From the NCBI GenBank assembly GCA_016124735.1, contig WGMZ01000038.1:16643-80642 (forward strand): DNA of 64,000 bases, read 5' to 3'. The position numbers were made by a program, and so were the translations under genes. Shown piece by piece: positions 29,947 through 39,391 of this stretch. The notes below the pieces were generated by a model. That model saw only the letters and a program-made list of their open reading frames with translations, had not been told where the DNA came from and made no database searches. Numbering within the stretch: the first letter of the stretch is position 1; every line of letters begins with the position of its first letter. This DNA is from Bacteroidota bacterium. GTDB taxonomy: Bacteria; Bacteroidota; Bacteroidia; UBA8524.

Positions 29947-30695
29947 GATGTAATTATTTTCAGTTGGAGGCAAGCCTTTCTAGCTGCCTCCTGTTCTGCT
30001 TTTTTCTTTGAAAATTCCTCGCCCCGGCCCAATTCCTCTCCATCCACCTTCACGCTCATCACATAGGTGCGAGCCCTTCCTTTTTGCTTTTCTTCAACCA
30101 TCTCAAAGGCTACCTCCTTTTTCATCTTTTGCGACCATTCAATCAGCCGGCTTTTGAAATTGAGCTCAACATTTGCCAGTTCGTCAATATCCAGGTAATT
30201 CTTAAGTACCTTCTTTAAAATGTATTTACGGGTAAATCTATAGCCTTTATCCAAATAAATTGCACCGAGTAATGCCTCTAAGGCATTGCCGCTCAGTGAT
30301 CTCATTACCTGTCGGTTGTTGCCCAACCCTTTGCCGTACTGAATCATCTCGTCGATTCCCATTTTAACAGCCAGTTCTCCGAGCATAGCGCGACTTACGA
30401 TCTTTGCTCTTGTTTCTGTAAGGAATCCCTCGCCTCTGTTTGGATAGGTTAGGAAAAGTATCTCGGCTACTACGCAATCCAACACAGCATCTCCCAGGTA
30501 TTCGAGCCGTTCATTGCTAAGCACGCCCTCCTCCTCTGCAAGATGCTGATTAACATACGAATTATGACGAAATGCCTGCTCGTATAGTGCATAATTACCA
30601 GGCGTAAAACCCAGTAAATGTTTTAGATTTTTTAATTTGGGGTTTGTTGTTTTATTGCTCTTGCCGAATAGTCGATTCAGGATAGCCGATTTCAA
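29943..30695 (-). CDS. rnc: ribonuclease III
   Basis: NERLEYLGDAVLDCVVAEILF; C-terminal dsRBD (GEELGRGEEFSKKKAEQEAARKAC). Confidence 0.96.
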   Translation of the reverse strand: MKSAILNRLFGKSNKTTNPKLKNLKHLLGFTPGNYALYEQAFRHNSYVNQHLAEEEGVLSNERLEYLGDAVLDCVVAEILFLTYPNRGEGFLTETRAKIVSRAMLGELAVKMGIDEMIQYGKGLGNNRQVMRSLSGNALEALLGAIYLDKGYRFTRKYILKKVLKNYLDIDELANVELNFKSRLIEWSQKMKKEVAFEMVEEKQKGRARTYVMSVKVDGEELGRGEEFSKKKAEQEAARKACLQLKIITS

Positions 30696-30706
30696 AACAA
30701 AGGCTT

Positions 30707-31954
30707 TTAATCGATTTTACGGAAGATAACAGAAACATTATGTCCTCCGAAACCGAAGGTATTGCTCAATACTGCCCGAACCTCTCTGTGTTGTGCCTTA
30801 TTGAATGTGAAATTCAATTTCGGATCAAATTCAGGATCATCGGTAAAGTGATTGATCGTTGGAGGGATAACTTGATTTTGAATGGCCAGAATACCCGCCA
30901 ATGCCTCTACAGCTCCGGCAGCACCCAATAAATGGCCTGTCATGGACTTTGTAGAGCTGATATTCAGTTTGTAAGCCTGTTCGCCAAATACATTTTGAAT
31001 AGCCTTGGATTCACTAATATCGCCCAAAGGTGTTGAGGTGCCATGTACGTTTACATAGTCAATATCAGAAGCTTCCATTCCTGCATCCTTCAGCGCATTT
31101 TGCATTACCATCGTGGCTCCCAATCCATCCGGATGTGGTGCCGTGATATGGTATGCATCAGCAGAGAGTCCGCCACCGGCAAGCTCTGCATAAATCTTTG
31201 CTCCACGTGCCTTCGCATGTTCGTATTCTTCCAATACAAGGCAAGCAGCTCCTTCACCCAATACAAAACCATCCCTGTCCAAATCAAATGGCCGGGACGC
31301 CGTTTTGAAGTCATCGTTTCTTTCGGATAAGGCTTTCATGGCATTGAAGCCGCCCATGGCTGCTTCATTCACACAAGCTTCAGAGCCTCCGGAAACAATC
31401 ACATCCGCCATTCCCAGACGGATATAGTTAAAGGCATCTACAATGGCATTATTGGAAGATGCACAAGCAGAAACGGTGGTGAAATTCGGACCGCGGAAAC
31501 CATATTTAATAGATATATAGCCCCCGGCAATATCAGAAATCATCTTTGGAATAAAGAAAGGATTGAATCGGGGAGTTCCATCCCCCTGAGCAAAATTAAT
31601 TGCCTCGTCCAGAAAACTTCTTAATCCTCCAATTCCTGATCCCCAAATCACTCCAACACGATTTTGATCCACCCCTTCAGCAATCCCCGCATCTTTTACG
31701 GCTTCTTCAGCCACTACCAAAGCATAATGAGTATACGGATCCATCTTCCGGGCTTCTTTCCGGTCGATGTAATCCTGTACATCAAAATCTTTTACCTCGC
31801 AGGCGAATTGAGTACGAAATTTACTCGCATCAAACTTGGTAATCAAGTTAGCGCCGCTTACACCATTAGTGAGACCGTTCCAGTATTCTGAAACATTGTT
31901 CCCTATTGGTGTAAGGGCACCTAAACCAGTAACAACAACTCTTCTAAGTTGCAT
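30707..31954 (-). CDS. fabF: beta-ketoacyl-ACP synthase II
   Basis: RRVVVTGLGALTPIGNNVSEYWNGL; VSACASSNNAIVDAF; GHLLGAAGAVEA; LSNTFGFGGHNVSVIF. Confidence 0.97.
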   Translation of the reverse strand: MQLRRVVVTGLGALTPIGNNVSEYWNGLTNGVSGANLITKFDASKFRTQFACEVKDFDVQDYIDRKEARKMDPYTHYALVVAEEAVKDAGIAEGVDQNRVGVIWGSGIGGLRSFLDEAINFAQGDGTPRFNPFFIPKMISDIAGGYISIKYGFRGPNFTTVSACASSNNAIVDAFNYIRLGMADVIVSGGSEACVNEAAMGGFNAMKALSERNDDFKTASRPFDLDRDGFVLGEGAACLVLEEYEHAKARGAKIYAELAGGGLSADAYHITAPHPDGLGATMVMQNALKDAGMEASDIDYVNVHGTSTPLGDISESKAIQNVFGEQAYKLNISSTKSMTGHLLGAAGAVEALAGILAIQNQVIPPTINHFTDDPEFDPKLNFTFNKAQHREVRAVLSNTFGFGGHNVSVIFRKID

Positions 31955-31967
31955 ACAGGATACCTAA

Positions 31968-32204
31968 TTACTTCGCGTTTTGTTCGATATAGGAAATTGC
32001 TTGACCTACCGTGCCGATTTTTTCAGCTTGGTCGTCCGGAATTGCAATATTGAATTCTTTTTCGAATTCCATAATCAATTCAACGGTGTCTAAAGAGTCA
32101 GCTCCCAAATCATTCGTGAAGCTTGCCTCCGTTGTTACTTCGCTTTCTTCAACACCGAGTTTATCGATGATGATAGATTTTACTCTAGATGAAATATCAG
32201 ACAT
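31968..32204 (-). CDS. acpP: acyl carrier protein
   Basis: [24 protein letters not shown]...[21 protein letters not shown]; start refined to ATG 32204. Confidence 0.96.
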   Translation of the reverse strand: MSDISSRVKSIIIDKLGVEESEVTTEASFTNDLGADSLDTVELIMEFEKEFNIAIPDDQAEKIGTVGQAISYIEQNAK

Positions 32205-32313
32205 TTGTTCGGTTTTTTTATTGGGTGCAAATAACAACCTTTTAGCGCTAAATCACAAACAAAAAGTTTTCCCGGCTATTCTTGTAACTTGCGCGGGGCA
32301 TAAGGCCTTCGAG

Positions 32314-32739
32314 GTGAAAAGGACTACACTGGAAATAGAACCCGACTACAATTTTAAGCTTATTGCCATGGTCAACACATTGCCTGCATATACCCTGGGG
32401 TGGTGGCTGGAGCAAAAGTTTAAGATTCCTTTAAAGATGGATAAAGATTTGGAACTTATTTTGAGGAAAGGTAGTGCAGAAAGCAATTTCCCGGTCTATT
32501 GCAATACCAATGAAGAGGATATTTACCAGCGTTGGATTCTGGTGGGGAATAAATCTGGAAATGGCTTCTTAATTCCAGAACAAAAAGTGGTAGACTATTA
32601 TTTGAAACTTGAAGGAGAAATAGAACGAAACTATTACCTTAGTGTTTTAAATACACTTAAAGAAATCCCTGGAATGCAGCATTACTTCGACGTTAAACCG
32701 GAAACACTTAAATCAAGAATAAATCTCAGCGAACTGTGA
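32314..32739 (+). CDS. IPExxxVDY family protein
   Basis: Contains FLIPEQKVVDYYLKLEGE; likely GTG start near 32314; the upstream part of the tracked ORF is antisense to acpP. Confidence 0.75.
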   Translation: MKRTTLEIEPDYNFKLIAMVNTLPAYTLGWWLEQKFKIPLKMDKDLELILRKGSAESNFPVYCNTNEEDIYQRWILVGNKSGNGFLIPEQKVVDYYLKLEGEIERNYYLSVLNTLKEIPGMQHYFDVKPETLKSRINLSEL

Positions 32740-34172
32740 GTTATAAATCGAATTTCAACAAAACAAAAATCGTGGCAACCATTGGACCAGCCACGTCTTC
32801 TTACGAAATCCTAAAAGAAATCATTGAAACAGGTGTCGATGTATGCCGGATCAATGGCTCGCATGGGAAGCACGAAGATCATATTCAGGTAATTGAAAAC
32901 GTACGTAAAATCAATGCAGAGCTTCGCTCAAATGTGTGCATCCTTTTTGACCTGCAGGGTCCAAAACTCCGCATCGGAGAGGTTGAAAACAATGCAATCG
33001 AACTGAAACGTGGAAATGAAATCCTGTTGACTTCGGAAAAATGCATTGGCACAGCCGAAAAGATTTTTGTGAGCTATGATAAGCTGGCAAAAGATGTAAA
33101 ACCTGGAGAAAAAGTCTTGCTGGATGATGGAAAACTGGAATTGGTTTTCGAAGAAATTGTAGATGATCACACCGTAAAAGCACGGGTGATCCATGGTGGA
33201 GTTCTTTCCTCAAAAAAAGGTTTTAACCTTCCCAACTCAGATTTATCCATCCCTGCATTGACAGAGAAAGATTACGTCGATTTGGAATTCGCTTTGCAAA
33301 ATGAAGTGGAATGGGTCGGTCTTTCTTTTGTAAGAAAAGCAGATGACATCAGGCTGCTAAGAAAAATCATGAAAGAGCAGGATGCATACTCCCGCATCAT
33401 CGCTAAAATCGAAAAACCGGAGGCGGTCAAAAATATAGATGAAATCCTTGACGTAACAGACGGCATCATGGTGGCTCGTGGCGATTTGGGAGTGGAACTA
33501 CCGATGGAAGAGGTTCCTATAATCCAAAAAGAAATAGTGAAAAAATGCATTATTGCGAGCAAACCCGTCATCATTGCAACCCAGATGATGGAAAGCATGA
33601 TTCAGAGTCCAACACCTACACGCGCAGAAGCAAATGATGTGGCCAATGCGGTAATGGATGGAGCGGATGCCGTTATGCTAAGTGCCGAAACTTCGGTAGG
33701 AGCCTACCCGCTGAAAGTTGTGCAAGCCATGGAGCGCATCGTTCGGAATGTCGAATCGAGAGGAGATGTTTATTACAAAGGTCAAAGACCAAGCGAAAAC
33801 TCCGAAACCTTCCTCTCGGATGAGGTCTGTTTTACAGCCGTTCGCATGTCATCTCACCTGAAGGCCAGGGCCATTGTCTCCATGACTCGTTCAGGGTACA
33901 CTGGTTTCAAAATTGCCAGTTTCCGCCCGGAAGCCAACATTTTCATTTTTACTAATAATCTTCCCCTGCTCAACACCCTCAATCTTGTTTGGGGAGTGCG
34001 TGGCTTCTTCTACGATAAATATTCCTCCACTGATGAAACCTTTAATGATGTACTGGAAATATTGAGGGAAAATGATTTTGTGTTTAAAGATGATATTGTC
34101 ATCAACACAGCCAGCATGCCGATTCATAAAAAGTCGCGTACCAATGCGATTAAAGTGAGTAAGGTAGATTGA
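32736..34172 (+). CDS. pyk: pyruvate kinase
   Basis: NKTKIVATIGPATSSYEIL; GIMVARGDLGVELPMEEVPIIQKEIV; MDGADAVMLSAETSVGAYPLKVVQAM; GTG start. Confidence 0.96.
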   Translation: MSYKSNFNKTKIVATIGPATSSYEILKEIIETGVDVCRINGSHGKHEDHIQVIENVRKINAELRSNVCILFDLQGPKLRIGEVENNAIELKRGNEILLTSEKCIGTAEKIFVSYDKLAKDVKPGEKVLLDDGKLELVFEEIVDDHTVKARVIHGGVLSSKKGFNLPNSDLSIPALTEKDYVDLEFALQNEVEWVGLSFVRKADDIRLLRKIMKEQDAYSRIIAKIEKPEAVKNIDEILDVTDGIMVARGDLGVELPMEEVPIIQKEIVKKCIIASKPVIIATQMMESMIQSPTPTRAEANDVANAVMDGADAVMLSAETSVGAYPLKVVQAMERIVRNVESRGDVYYKGQRPSENSETFLSDEVCFTAVRMSSHLKARAIVSMTRSGYTGFKIASFRPEANIFIFTNNLPLLNTLNLVWGVRGFFYDKYSSTDETFNDVLEILRENDFVFKDDIVINTASMPIHKKSRTNAIKVSKVD

Positions 34173-34195
34173 TTTGACAACATACTTGTAAATTA

Positions 34196-34420
34196 TGCTT
34201 CTTCATTCCTGGCAATGGAGCCGGAGCTACCATTGATGTTCCTCATTCAAATTTTGTTGCGGAGACACTAAGAAAATAGGCTGACGCGCAACGAAGACGC
34301 AGTGGATTTTGCTCGCTTAAATTCTGACTCACAACGCACTCCGCTCCACACTCTCGGCTTGGCCGAACATGAGGGCAATCATGCGGATTCTATTTAGAAT
34401 CATTCCAGTTTGGCTATCTT
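34196..34420 (+). pseudogene. possible gene remnant (RBBP9/YdeN-like hydrolase start?) or noncoding
   Basis: CFFIPGNGAGATIDVPHSNFVAETLRK then stop and disrupted frames; resembles the KYFFIPGNG... start of that hydrolase family. Confidence 0.25.
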
Positions 34421-34422
34421 TG
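34415..34422 (+). promoter_or_regulatory. Bacteroidota -7 box (TATCTTTG) before DUF2480 gene
   Basis: TATCTTTG within 12 nt of the start codon. Confidence 0.45.
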
Positions 34423-34426
34423 CACT

Positions 34427-34939
34427 ATGGCTGAAGAAATCATCAACAGAGTTGCAAGTAGTCCTTTAATAACTATTAATCTGGAAGAGTATTATCCGGA
34501 AGGTGAACGGGTTCAATTTGATATGAAGAATCAGCTCTTTCAGGGATTGATATTGCGGGAGAAGGATTTTCGTGAGTTTGTTAAAACACACGATTGGTCG
34601 AGTTACGAGGGGAAATATGTTTCCGTCATCTGCTCAGCCGATGCCATTGTTCCAACCTGGGCGTACATGCTCGTTGCGCAAAAGCTTGGTAATACAGCGA
34701 AAGGCTTTGTATTTGGCGACTTGGAAGACCTGGAGAGTCACCTTTTCGCAGAATCTATGAAGGATTTTCATCCGGAAGAGTTTGAAGGGAAGCCGGTGGT
34801 AATTAAAGGGTGCTTCGATAAACCCATTCCGGTAAACGCCTATATGGAGATTACCCGAAGACTCAGTCCCTTTGTGAAAAGTCTGATGTACGGAGAGCCA
34901 TGTTCTACCGTTCCGATATTTAAAAGAAAAGCCGGCTAA
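34427..34939 (+). CDS. DUF2480 family protein
   Basis: EEIINRVASSPLITINLEEYYPEGERVQFDMKNQLFQGLILREKDFREFVK; VSVICSADAIVPTWAYMLVAQKL. Confidence 0.85.
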   Translation: MAEEIINRVASSPLITINLEEYYPEGERVQFDMKNQLFQGLILREKDFREFVKTHDWSSYEGKYVSVICSADAIVPTWAYMLVAQKLGNTAKGFVFGDLEDLESHLFAESMKDFHPEEFEGKPVVIKGCFDKPIPVNAYMEITRRLSPFVKSLMYGEPCSTVPIFKRKAG

Positions 34940-34953
34940 TACCGGCTTTTTTT
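34928..34953 (+). terminator. intrinsic terminator, possibly bidirectional
   Basis: AAGCCGGCTAATACCGGCTT followed by a T-run. Confidence 0.75.
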
Positions 34954-34958
34954 ATGCT

Positions 34959-36641
34959 TTAGATTTTCGCTTCAACTTCCTTCTGAAGCTCCACGACTGT
35001 TTTCTCCGTATCCTGATAAATGGTCTCAGCCTCATCCAATATCGATTGTATCGCCGACTTGTCTTTAAGTCCTCCTGCATTCACTTTAACATTCAAATAA
35101 GCTCCGGCAACGGCAGTGCGTACACATAAGGCCCCTACTCCGGCATCCGTTACCGAATTCGGATTTCCTTCGCGAATCATAGAAGCCAACATTGGCAATA
35201 CAGCATGCGCCGTTTTCATCACTTCAAATGGCACACGGCAGGCATTGATTGTTGCCTCTCTAATGGCATTCGAGCGAATGGCCTTTTCTTCATCCGTCCC
35301 TTTTGGCAAGGCAAAACTTTCCATGATTGCATTAAATGCCCGGGTATCCTCATCCACCTGAGCCAACATTTTCTTGAGAATATGCTGTCCTTCCGTAGCT
35401 TTTTGAGAAAAGAAATCGGTTTTATCCTCCCAACCTCTTTTTCCTGCCGACAAATTTGCAACCATGGTACCGAGTGCGGTTCCCAGGGCACCGGCATAGG
35501 CAGATACGGATCCACCACCAGGTGCCGGGCTTTCAGAAGCCGTTTCGTATGCCAGTTGTTTTGCGGTCATTGAAATCAGGTGTTCATCTTCCGAATCTCT
35601 CAATTGATATTCTATGATCTTTTTGTTTGGATCAAAGGGCGCCAATTCATCGAGCCCCAAAGATTTCACAGCGATGTGAATCAGTTCATCCTCGCTTACC
35701 CCCAAGGAACGGCCCTGTTTTTTCAGAAAATATTCCCCCGCATCGAGCATGGCTTTCAACGGAATTAATCCAACAAGTTCGGATCCGGTTACCCGCAATC
35801 CGCGACTTTGAGCAGACTCGCAAACGGCATCAAAGGCCACGTGAACAGGTGTAATAAGGTAATTGGTCAGGTTCATGGAAATCTGAGCCACACCATATTC
35901 CTCAATGTACCAGCCGATGGCTTTTGTAGACTTAAGCTTTCCCGGAATACGAATGGGTTCTCCATTTTCATCCAATACAGTCTCTCCCAATACTGGATGA
36001 CCCGCTCTTTTTACCCGTCCTGCCTCGCGCACATCAAAGGCCACTGAATTTGCCAGGCGGGTGGATTTTGTGTTGAGATTGATATTGTAAGCAATCAGAA
36101 ATTCGCGGGCACCAATAACAGTTGCTCCCGAACGCGCCGGAAATTCCGATGGACCGAAGTCGGGTTTCCATTTCGGCTCTTTGATTTTCTTAAAGAAGCC
36201 TTCGTATTCGCCCGCGCGAATCACTGAAAGATTGCTGCGCTCCATATTGGGTTGTGCCTGTTCATATAAATACACAGGAATTGCTAATTCTTCTCCTACG
36301 CGCTTTGCAAGTTTCACTGCATACTCAGCCGTTTCCTCCATGCTGATGCCAGCGACAGGAATCAAAGGACATACATCGGTCGCACCCATGCGCGGATGCT
36401 CGCCCTGATGTTTGCTCATATCGATCAGTTCAGAAGCTTTTTTAATTCCCTGAAAAGCCGCCTCAATCACTTGTTTGGGTTCTCCAACCAATGTAACAAC
36501 CGTGCGATTGGTTGCTTTACCCGGATCCACGTCCAAAAGTTTCACTCCTTCAACCTTCTCAATCTCCGCTGTTATTTGCTTGATTATATTCAGGTCGTTC
36601 CCTTCACTGAAATTGGGTACACATTCGATGATTTGTTTCAT
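34959..36641 (-). CDS. ftcD: glutamate formimidoyltransferase fused to formimidoyl-THF cyclodeaminase
   Basis: MKQIIECVPNFSEGNDLNIIKQI; HQGEHPRMGATDVCPLIPV; C-terminal SPAPGGGSVSAYAGALGTALGTMVANLS; start refined from 36731. Confidence 0.94.
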   Translation of the reverse strand: MKQIIECVPNFSEGNDLNIIKQITAEIEKVEGVKLLDVDPGKATNRTVVTLVGEPKQVIEAAFQGIKKASELIDMSKHQGEHPRMGATDVCPLIPVAGISMEETAEYAVKLAKRVGEELAIPVYLYEQAQPNMERSNLSVIRAGEYEGFFKKIKEPKWKPDFGPSEFPARSGATVIGAREFLIAYNINLNTKSTRLANSVAFDVREAGRVKRAGHPVLGETVLDENGEPIRIPGKLKSTKAIGWYIEEYGVAQISMNLTNYLITPVHVAFDAVCESAQSRGLRVTGSELVGLIPLKAMLDAGEYFLKKQGRSLGVSEDELIHIAVKSLGLDELAPFDPNKKIIEYQLRDSEDEHLISMTAKQLAYETASESPAPGGGSVSAYAGALGTALGTMVANLSAGKRGWEDKTDFFSQKATEGQHILKKMLAQVDEDTRAFNAIMESFALPKGTDEEKAIRSNAIREATINACRVPFEVMKTAHAVLPMLASMIREGNPNSVTDAGVGALCVRTAVAGAYLNVKVNAGGLKDKSAIQSILDEAETIYQDTEKTVVELQKEVEAKI

Positions 36642-36689
36642 GCTTCTGAAATTAGTTTGGCAAAAATGGGAGGCCGCGGCAGGAAAAAC

Positions 36690-36718
36690 AAAAAAGCCGG
36701 GAAAAATTTCCCGGCTCC
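36690..36718 (-). terminator. intrinsic terminator downstream of gldN paralog
   Basis: Minus strand AGCCGGGAAATTTTTCCCGGCTTTTTT. Confidence 0.8.
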
Positions 36719-36739
36719 TATAATCCAACAATGAAATAA

Positions 36740-37657
36740 TTAGTATTCCCAGAGGTCGTGTTCCATCACAAAGAGGTCATTTTTAATCTCTTCGCTCTTC
36801 AATAAAGCAGCCAAACCATTGTCTTCGAATTCCGGATAATATTTCAAGGGAGCATCCATCACGTTCGGTTCCTTGATGATTTGAGAATCGAACATACGTG
36901 CCTGAAAATAATGATCCATAGAGATTCGATGCGCCAAATTTTTGTTGAACACTTCTGCATTAACGAAGAAAGGACGGATATCATTGTACTTCATCCAAAA
37001 TAAAGGCTGCTCATTTAACTCTACCGAGCCTCCTGCCACGACAGGTCTGTATACAATAGCTATGCCTACAATCCTGGGATACATTCGGCTCTGGACATTA
37101 TCAAAAACCCAGTCTTCCATGATCTGAAGTTTTACGAGAGACTCAAACGGCACGGCCCCTTTGACCGGCACTGTCATAGTACCTCCGTTGATTGTGTCAG
37201 GCACGTCAACATATTCAACATAGGTCAAACGATCTTTCATTTCCTGATCGCTCAATTCCTGTTTAAAATCCCGGTCGCTGTACATTTTCGGGCCATCTGA
37301 TTGCAGAGCCAATTTAAGCATCAAATCAAAGACACTCAATTTGGGATAGCGAAGCACTATATTCATTTTTTGCCTAGTGTCGATAATTCGCTCATAGCGC
37401 GTCATCCAGCTCACATCGCCTTCGCGCAGATTAGGATACTCCCACATCACCTGCTTTGGGATATCCGCTTTGGGATATTCGGGCACCGCTTCAAAGTTGA
37501 TCCGATATGGATCAAATTCATCCAGCCAGGTTTGGACATTTCCTGTCAAGCTGGTAGCGGTGGTTTCAAAAAAGTCATATGGCTCGGTTTGGGCCAGTAC
37601 TGGGTTCTTCTGGGTCGCGAGAATGACCATGAACAGAACTATGCTTAAATTTTTCAT
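36740..37657 (-). CDS. GldN-like protein, second copy
   Basis: PNLREGDVSWMTRYERIIDTRQKMNIVLRYPK; EFEDNGLAALLKSEEIKNDLFVMEHDLWEY parallels the 39392-40237 protein. Confidence 0.88.
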   Translation of the reverse strand: MKNLSIVLFMVILATQKNPVLAQTEPYDFFETTATSLTGNVQTWLDEFDPYRINFEAVPEYPKADIPKQVMWEYPNLREGDVSWMTRYERIIDTRQKMNIVLRYPKLSVFDLMLKLALQSDGPKMYSDRDFKQELSDQEMKDRLTYVEYVDVPDTINGGTMTVPVKGAVPFESLVKLQIMEDWVFDNVQSRMYPRIVGIAIVYRPVVAGGSVELNEQPLFWMKYNDIRPFFVNAEVFNKNLAHRISMDHYFQARMFDSQIIKEPNVMDAPLKYYPEFEDNGLAALLKSEEIKNDLFVMEHDLWEY

Positions 37658-39177
37658 CTTCTTGTATTTAGGGTGAGACTAAAGATTTGATCCGGGAATT
37701 TATCCACCATAACATTGTCGAAGTAAACGGTGGAACCAGTGGCCATTGCATTCAATGCTTGTCTGGCCTCCGGGCTTATTCTTTGCCCCGTTAGATGAAA
37801 AATCCGGCTCATATTTCCTCTCGGGTCAACAATTCGCATCTCAGAGGAAAGCACTTTATACTGTAAATCCCTGATATATACCCCTCCAAGTCCGGCTACC
37901 ATTAAGTTTTGAGCCAGAATAGCCTGCTTGCTGTAGGTTTTTGTTCCATCCAATGCTCCAAAGCTGATTTCCGGGTTAGGAACGCGGCGCACCAGGAAAG
38001 TTTCAGAGCCCATGGGCTTCCAGTTTCCATAGTCGTCTTTGACCATTACCCTTACAGTAACCTTACCCGTGCCGGTCAATTTTGCGATATATTCACTTTC
38101 TCCCCGTTTGGTCAATGTACCACCGGTAATTTCGGCTTTGACATGGGATGGAGCCACACCCGGCACCGTGATAGTTAGTGGGTTGTCGTATTTGGTATAC
38201 AAAATCTTCGTGTTGTCTGCCGAGATATTCGCCCCACCATTGAAGACATTATACGAAGTGGTAAAGGGATATTTTCTCAGTGAATCCGATTCCCGTACCC
38301 AGATTTCACCATTCACCGTGTGTACACCAGGGCCTCCTGCCGGTACATTGTAGGTGAATTTTCCATTTTCCTCAGCCACTTTCTCGCCATTGATATAAAT
38401 CTCATGTTTCTGTTTGGTGGAAAATGCCGTTAAGTAAATGTCTGCTTTGAATTGATCACCGGCCATCAAATAACTCGAATTCGGTACCACCGCGGCTTCA
38501 ATCTTATCTATAGGCAGACTGCTTGAACCAACATGCCGGTAAAGATTTCGCAAAACATCGTTCGTTGTCACTTTGCAATCATTTTGAATCTTGGACATCA
38601 TGGCAACCACGGCCGCTAAAGGACTATGCTCAAAATGGAAGGAAGCCCATGATTGGGTGCCATAATCCTGTGCATTTAAATCGCTGCGAACATTTTTCAC
38701 ATCTTCCTTCGGCAGGAGTGCCAACAGCTGATCATGGGTATTATTGATCTTATCCATCAATTCTTTGCCCTTTCCTTCATTGATCAAATAGTTCGCATGC
38801 TTTTCAATATCATCTCTGCCCACAAGCTCTGTTTTAGAACCATCTTCACTCTCTTCCCTTCCACCGGTTTCATCAATCAAAATATTCTTCAGGTTTTCTA
38901 CATATTGATTGAATTCATTATTTAGTCTTTCAGCCTCCATGGCCTTGTCATAATAAGGACGCGTCAGGTCAGGCTGAGTAATCAGAAGCCGGTCAAATGC
39001 AGAAAGGATTTCATCATTTTTTGCTGTCATGTTGACCCCGGTTTGATCCATTGAGGTTTCCATGAGAAAAAATGCTTTTAAGATTTCGGCGGAAACGTTG
39101 AGTGCCAACATCGCCGTTAGGATGAGATACATTACGTTGATCATCCTCTGCCTGGGAGTTATTTTAGCTACAGTCAT
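37654..39177 (-). CDS. GldM-like protein, second copy
   Basis: KITPRQRMINVMYLILTAMLALNVSAEILKAFFLMETSM, near-identical N-terminal TM to the GldM at 40240-41805. Confidence 0.9.
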   Translation of the reverse strand: MTVAKITPRQRMINVMYLILTAMLALNVSAEILKAFFLMETSMDQTGVNMTAKNDEILSAFDRLLITQPDLTRPYYDKAMEAERLNNEFNQYVENLKNILIDETGGREESEDGSKTELVGRDDIEKHANYLINEGKGKELMDKINNTHDQLLALLPKEDVKNVRSDLNAQDYGTQSWASFHFEHSPLAAVVAMMSKIQNDCKVTTNDVLRNLYRHVGSSSLPIDKIEAAVVPNSSYLMAGDQFKADIYLTAFSTKQKHEIYINGEKVAEENGKFTYNVPAGGPGVHTVNGEIWVRESDSLRKYPFTTSYNVFNGGANISADNTKILYTKYDNPLTITVPGVAPSHVKAEITGGTLTKRGESEYIAKLTGTGKVTVRVMVKDDYGNWKPMGSETFLVRRVPNPEISFGALDGTKTYSKQAILAQNLMVAGLGGVYIRDLQYKVLSSEMRIVDPRGNMSRIFHLTGQRISPEARQALNAMATGSTVYFDNVMVDKFPDQIFSLTLNTRR

Positions 39178-39334
39178 AGAATTTAGGTTAGTGAAAGTAG
39201 CTTTAGGGCATAGGCAATTACATAGTGGAGAGCGGAGAACGTCAAGCGAATGTATTAATCACAGTACCCAGATTCTCAGCAGATTAGTTTATAATTAAAA
39301 AACGAAAAGCCCATTGAGGATATTGTACGTACAC

Positions 39335-39366
39335 AAAAAAACCCTGACTCTCAAGGAGAATCAGGG
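39335..39366 (-). terminator. intrinsic terminator between gldN and the second gldM
   Basis: Minus strand CCCTGATTCTCCTTGAGAGTCAGGG followed by a T-run; wobble pairs favour minus orientation. Confidence 0.85.
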
Positions 39367-39391
39367 CTTTTAGTTTTCTTATCAGGAATGG

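Noticed and set aside
22799-31954. mre/mrd-purH-rnc-fabF block considered as unusual
   Set aside because: Ordinary housekeeping/morphogenesis gene order with all components recognisable.
32011-32313. N-terminal 100 aa of the tracked ORF 32011-32739
   Set aside because: Antisense to acpP; the real IPExxxVDY protein most likely starts near GTG 32314.
36396-36734. Plus-strand ORFs within the ftcD region (including 36475-36723)
   Set aside because: Antisense shadows of the FtcD N-terminus and terminator region.
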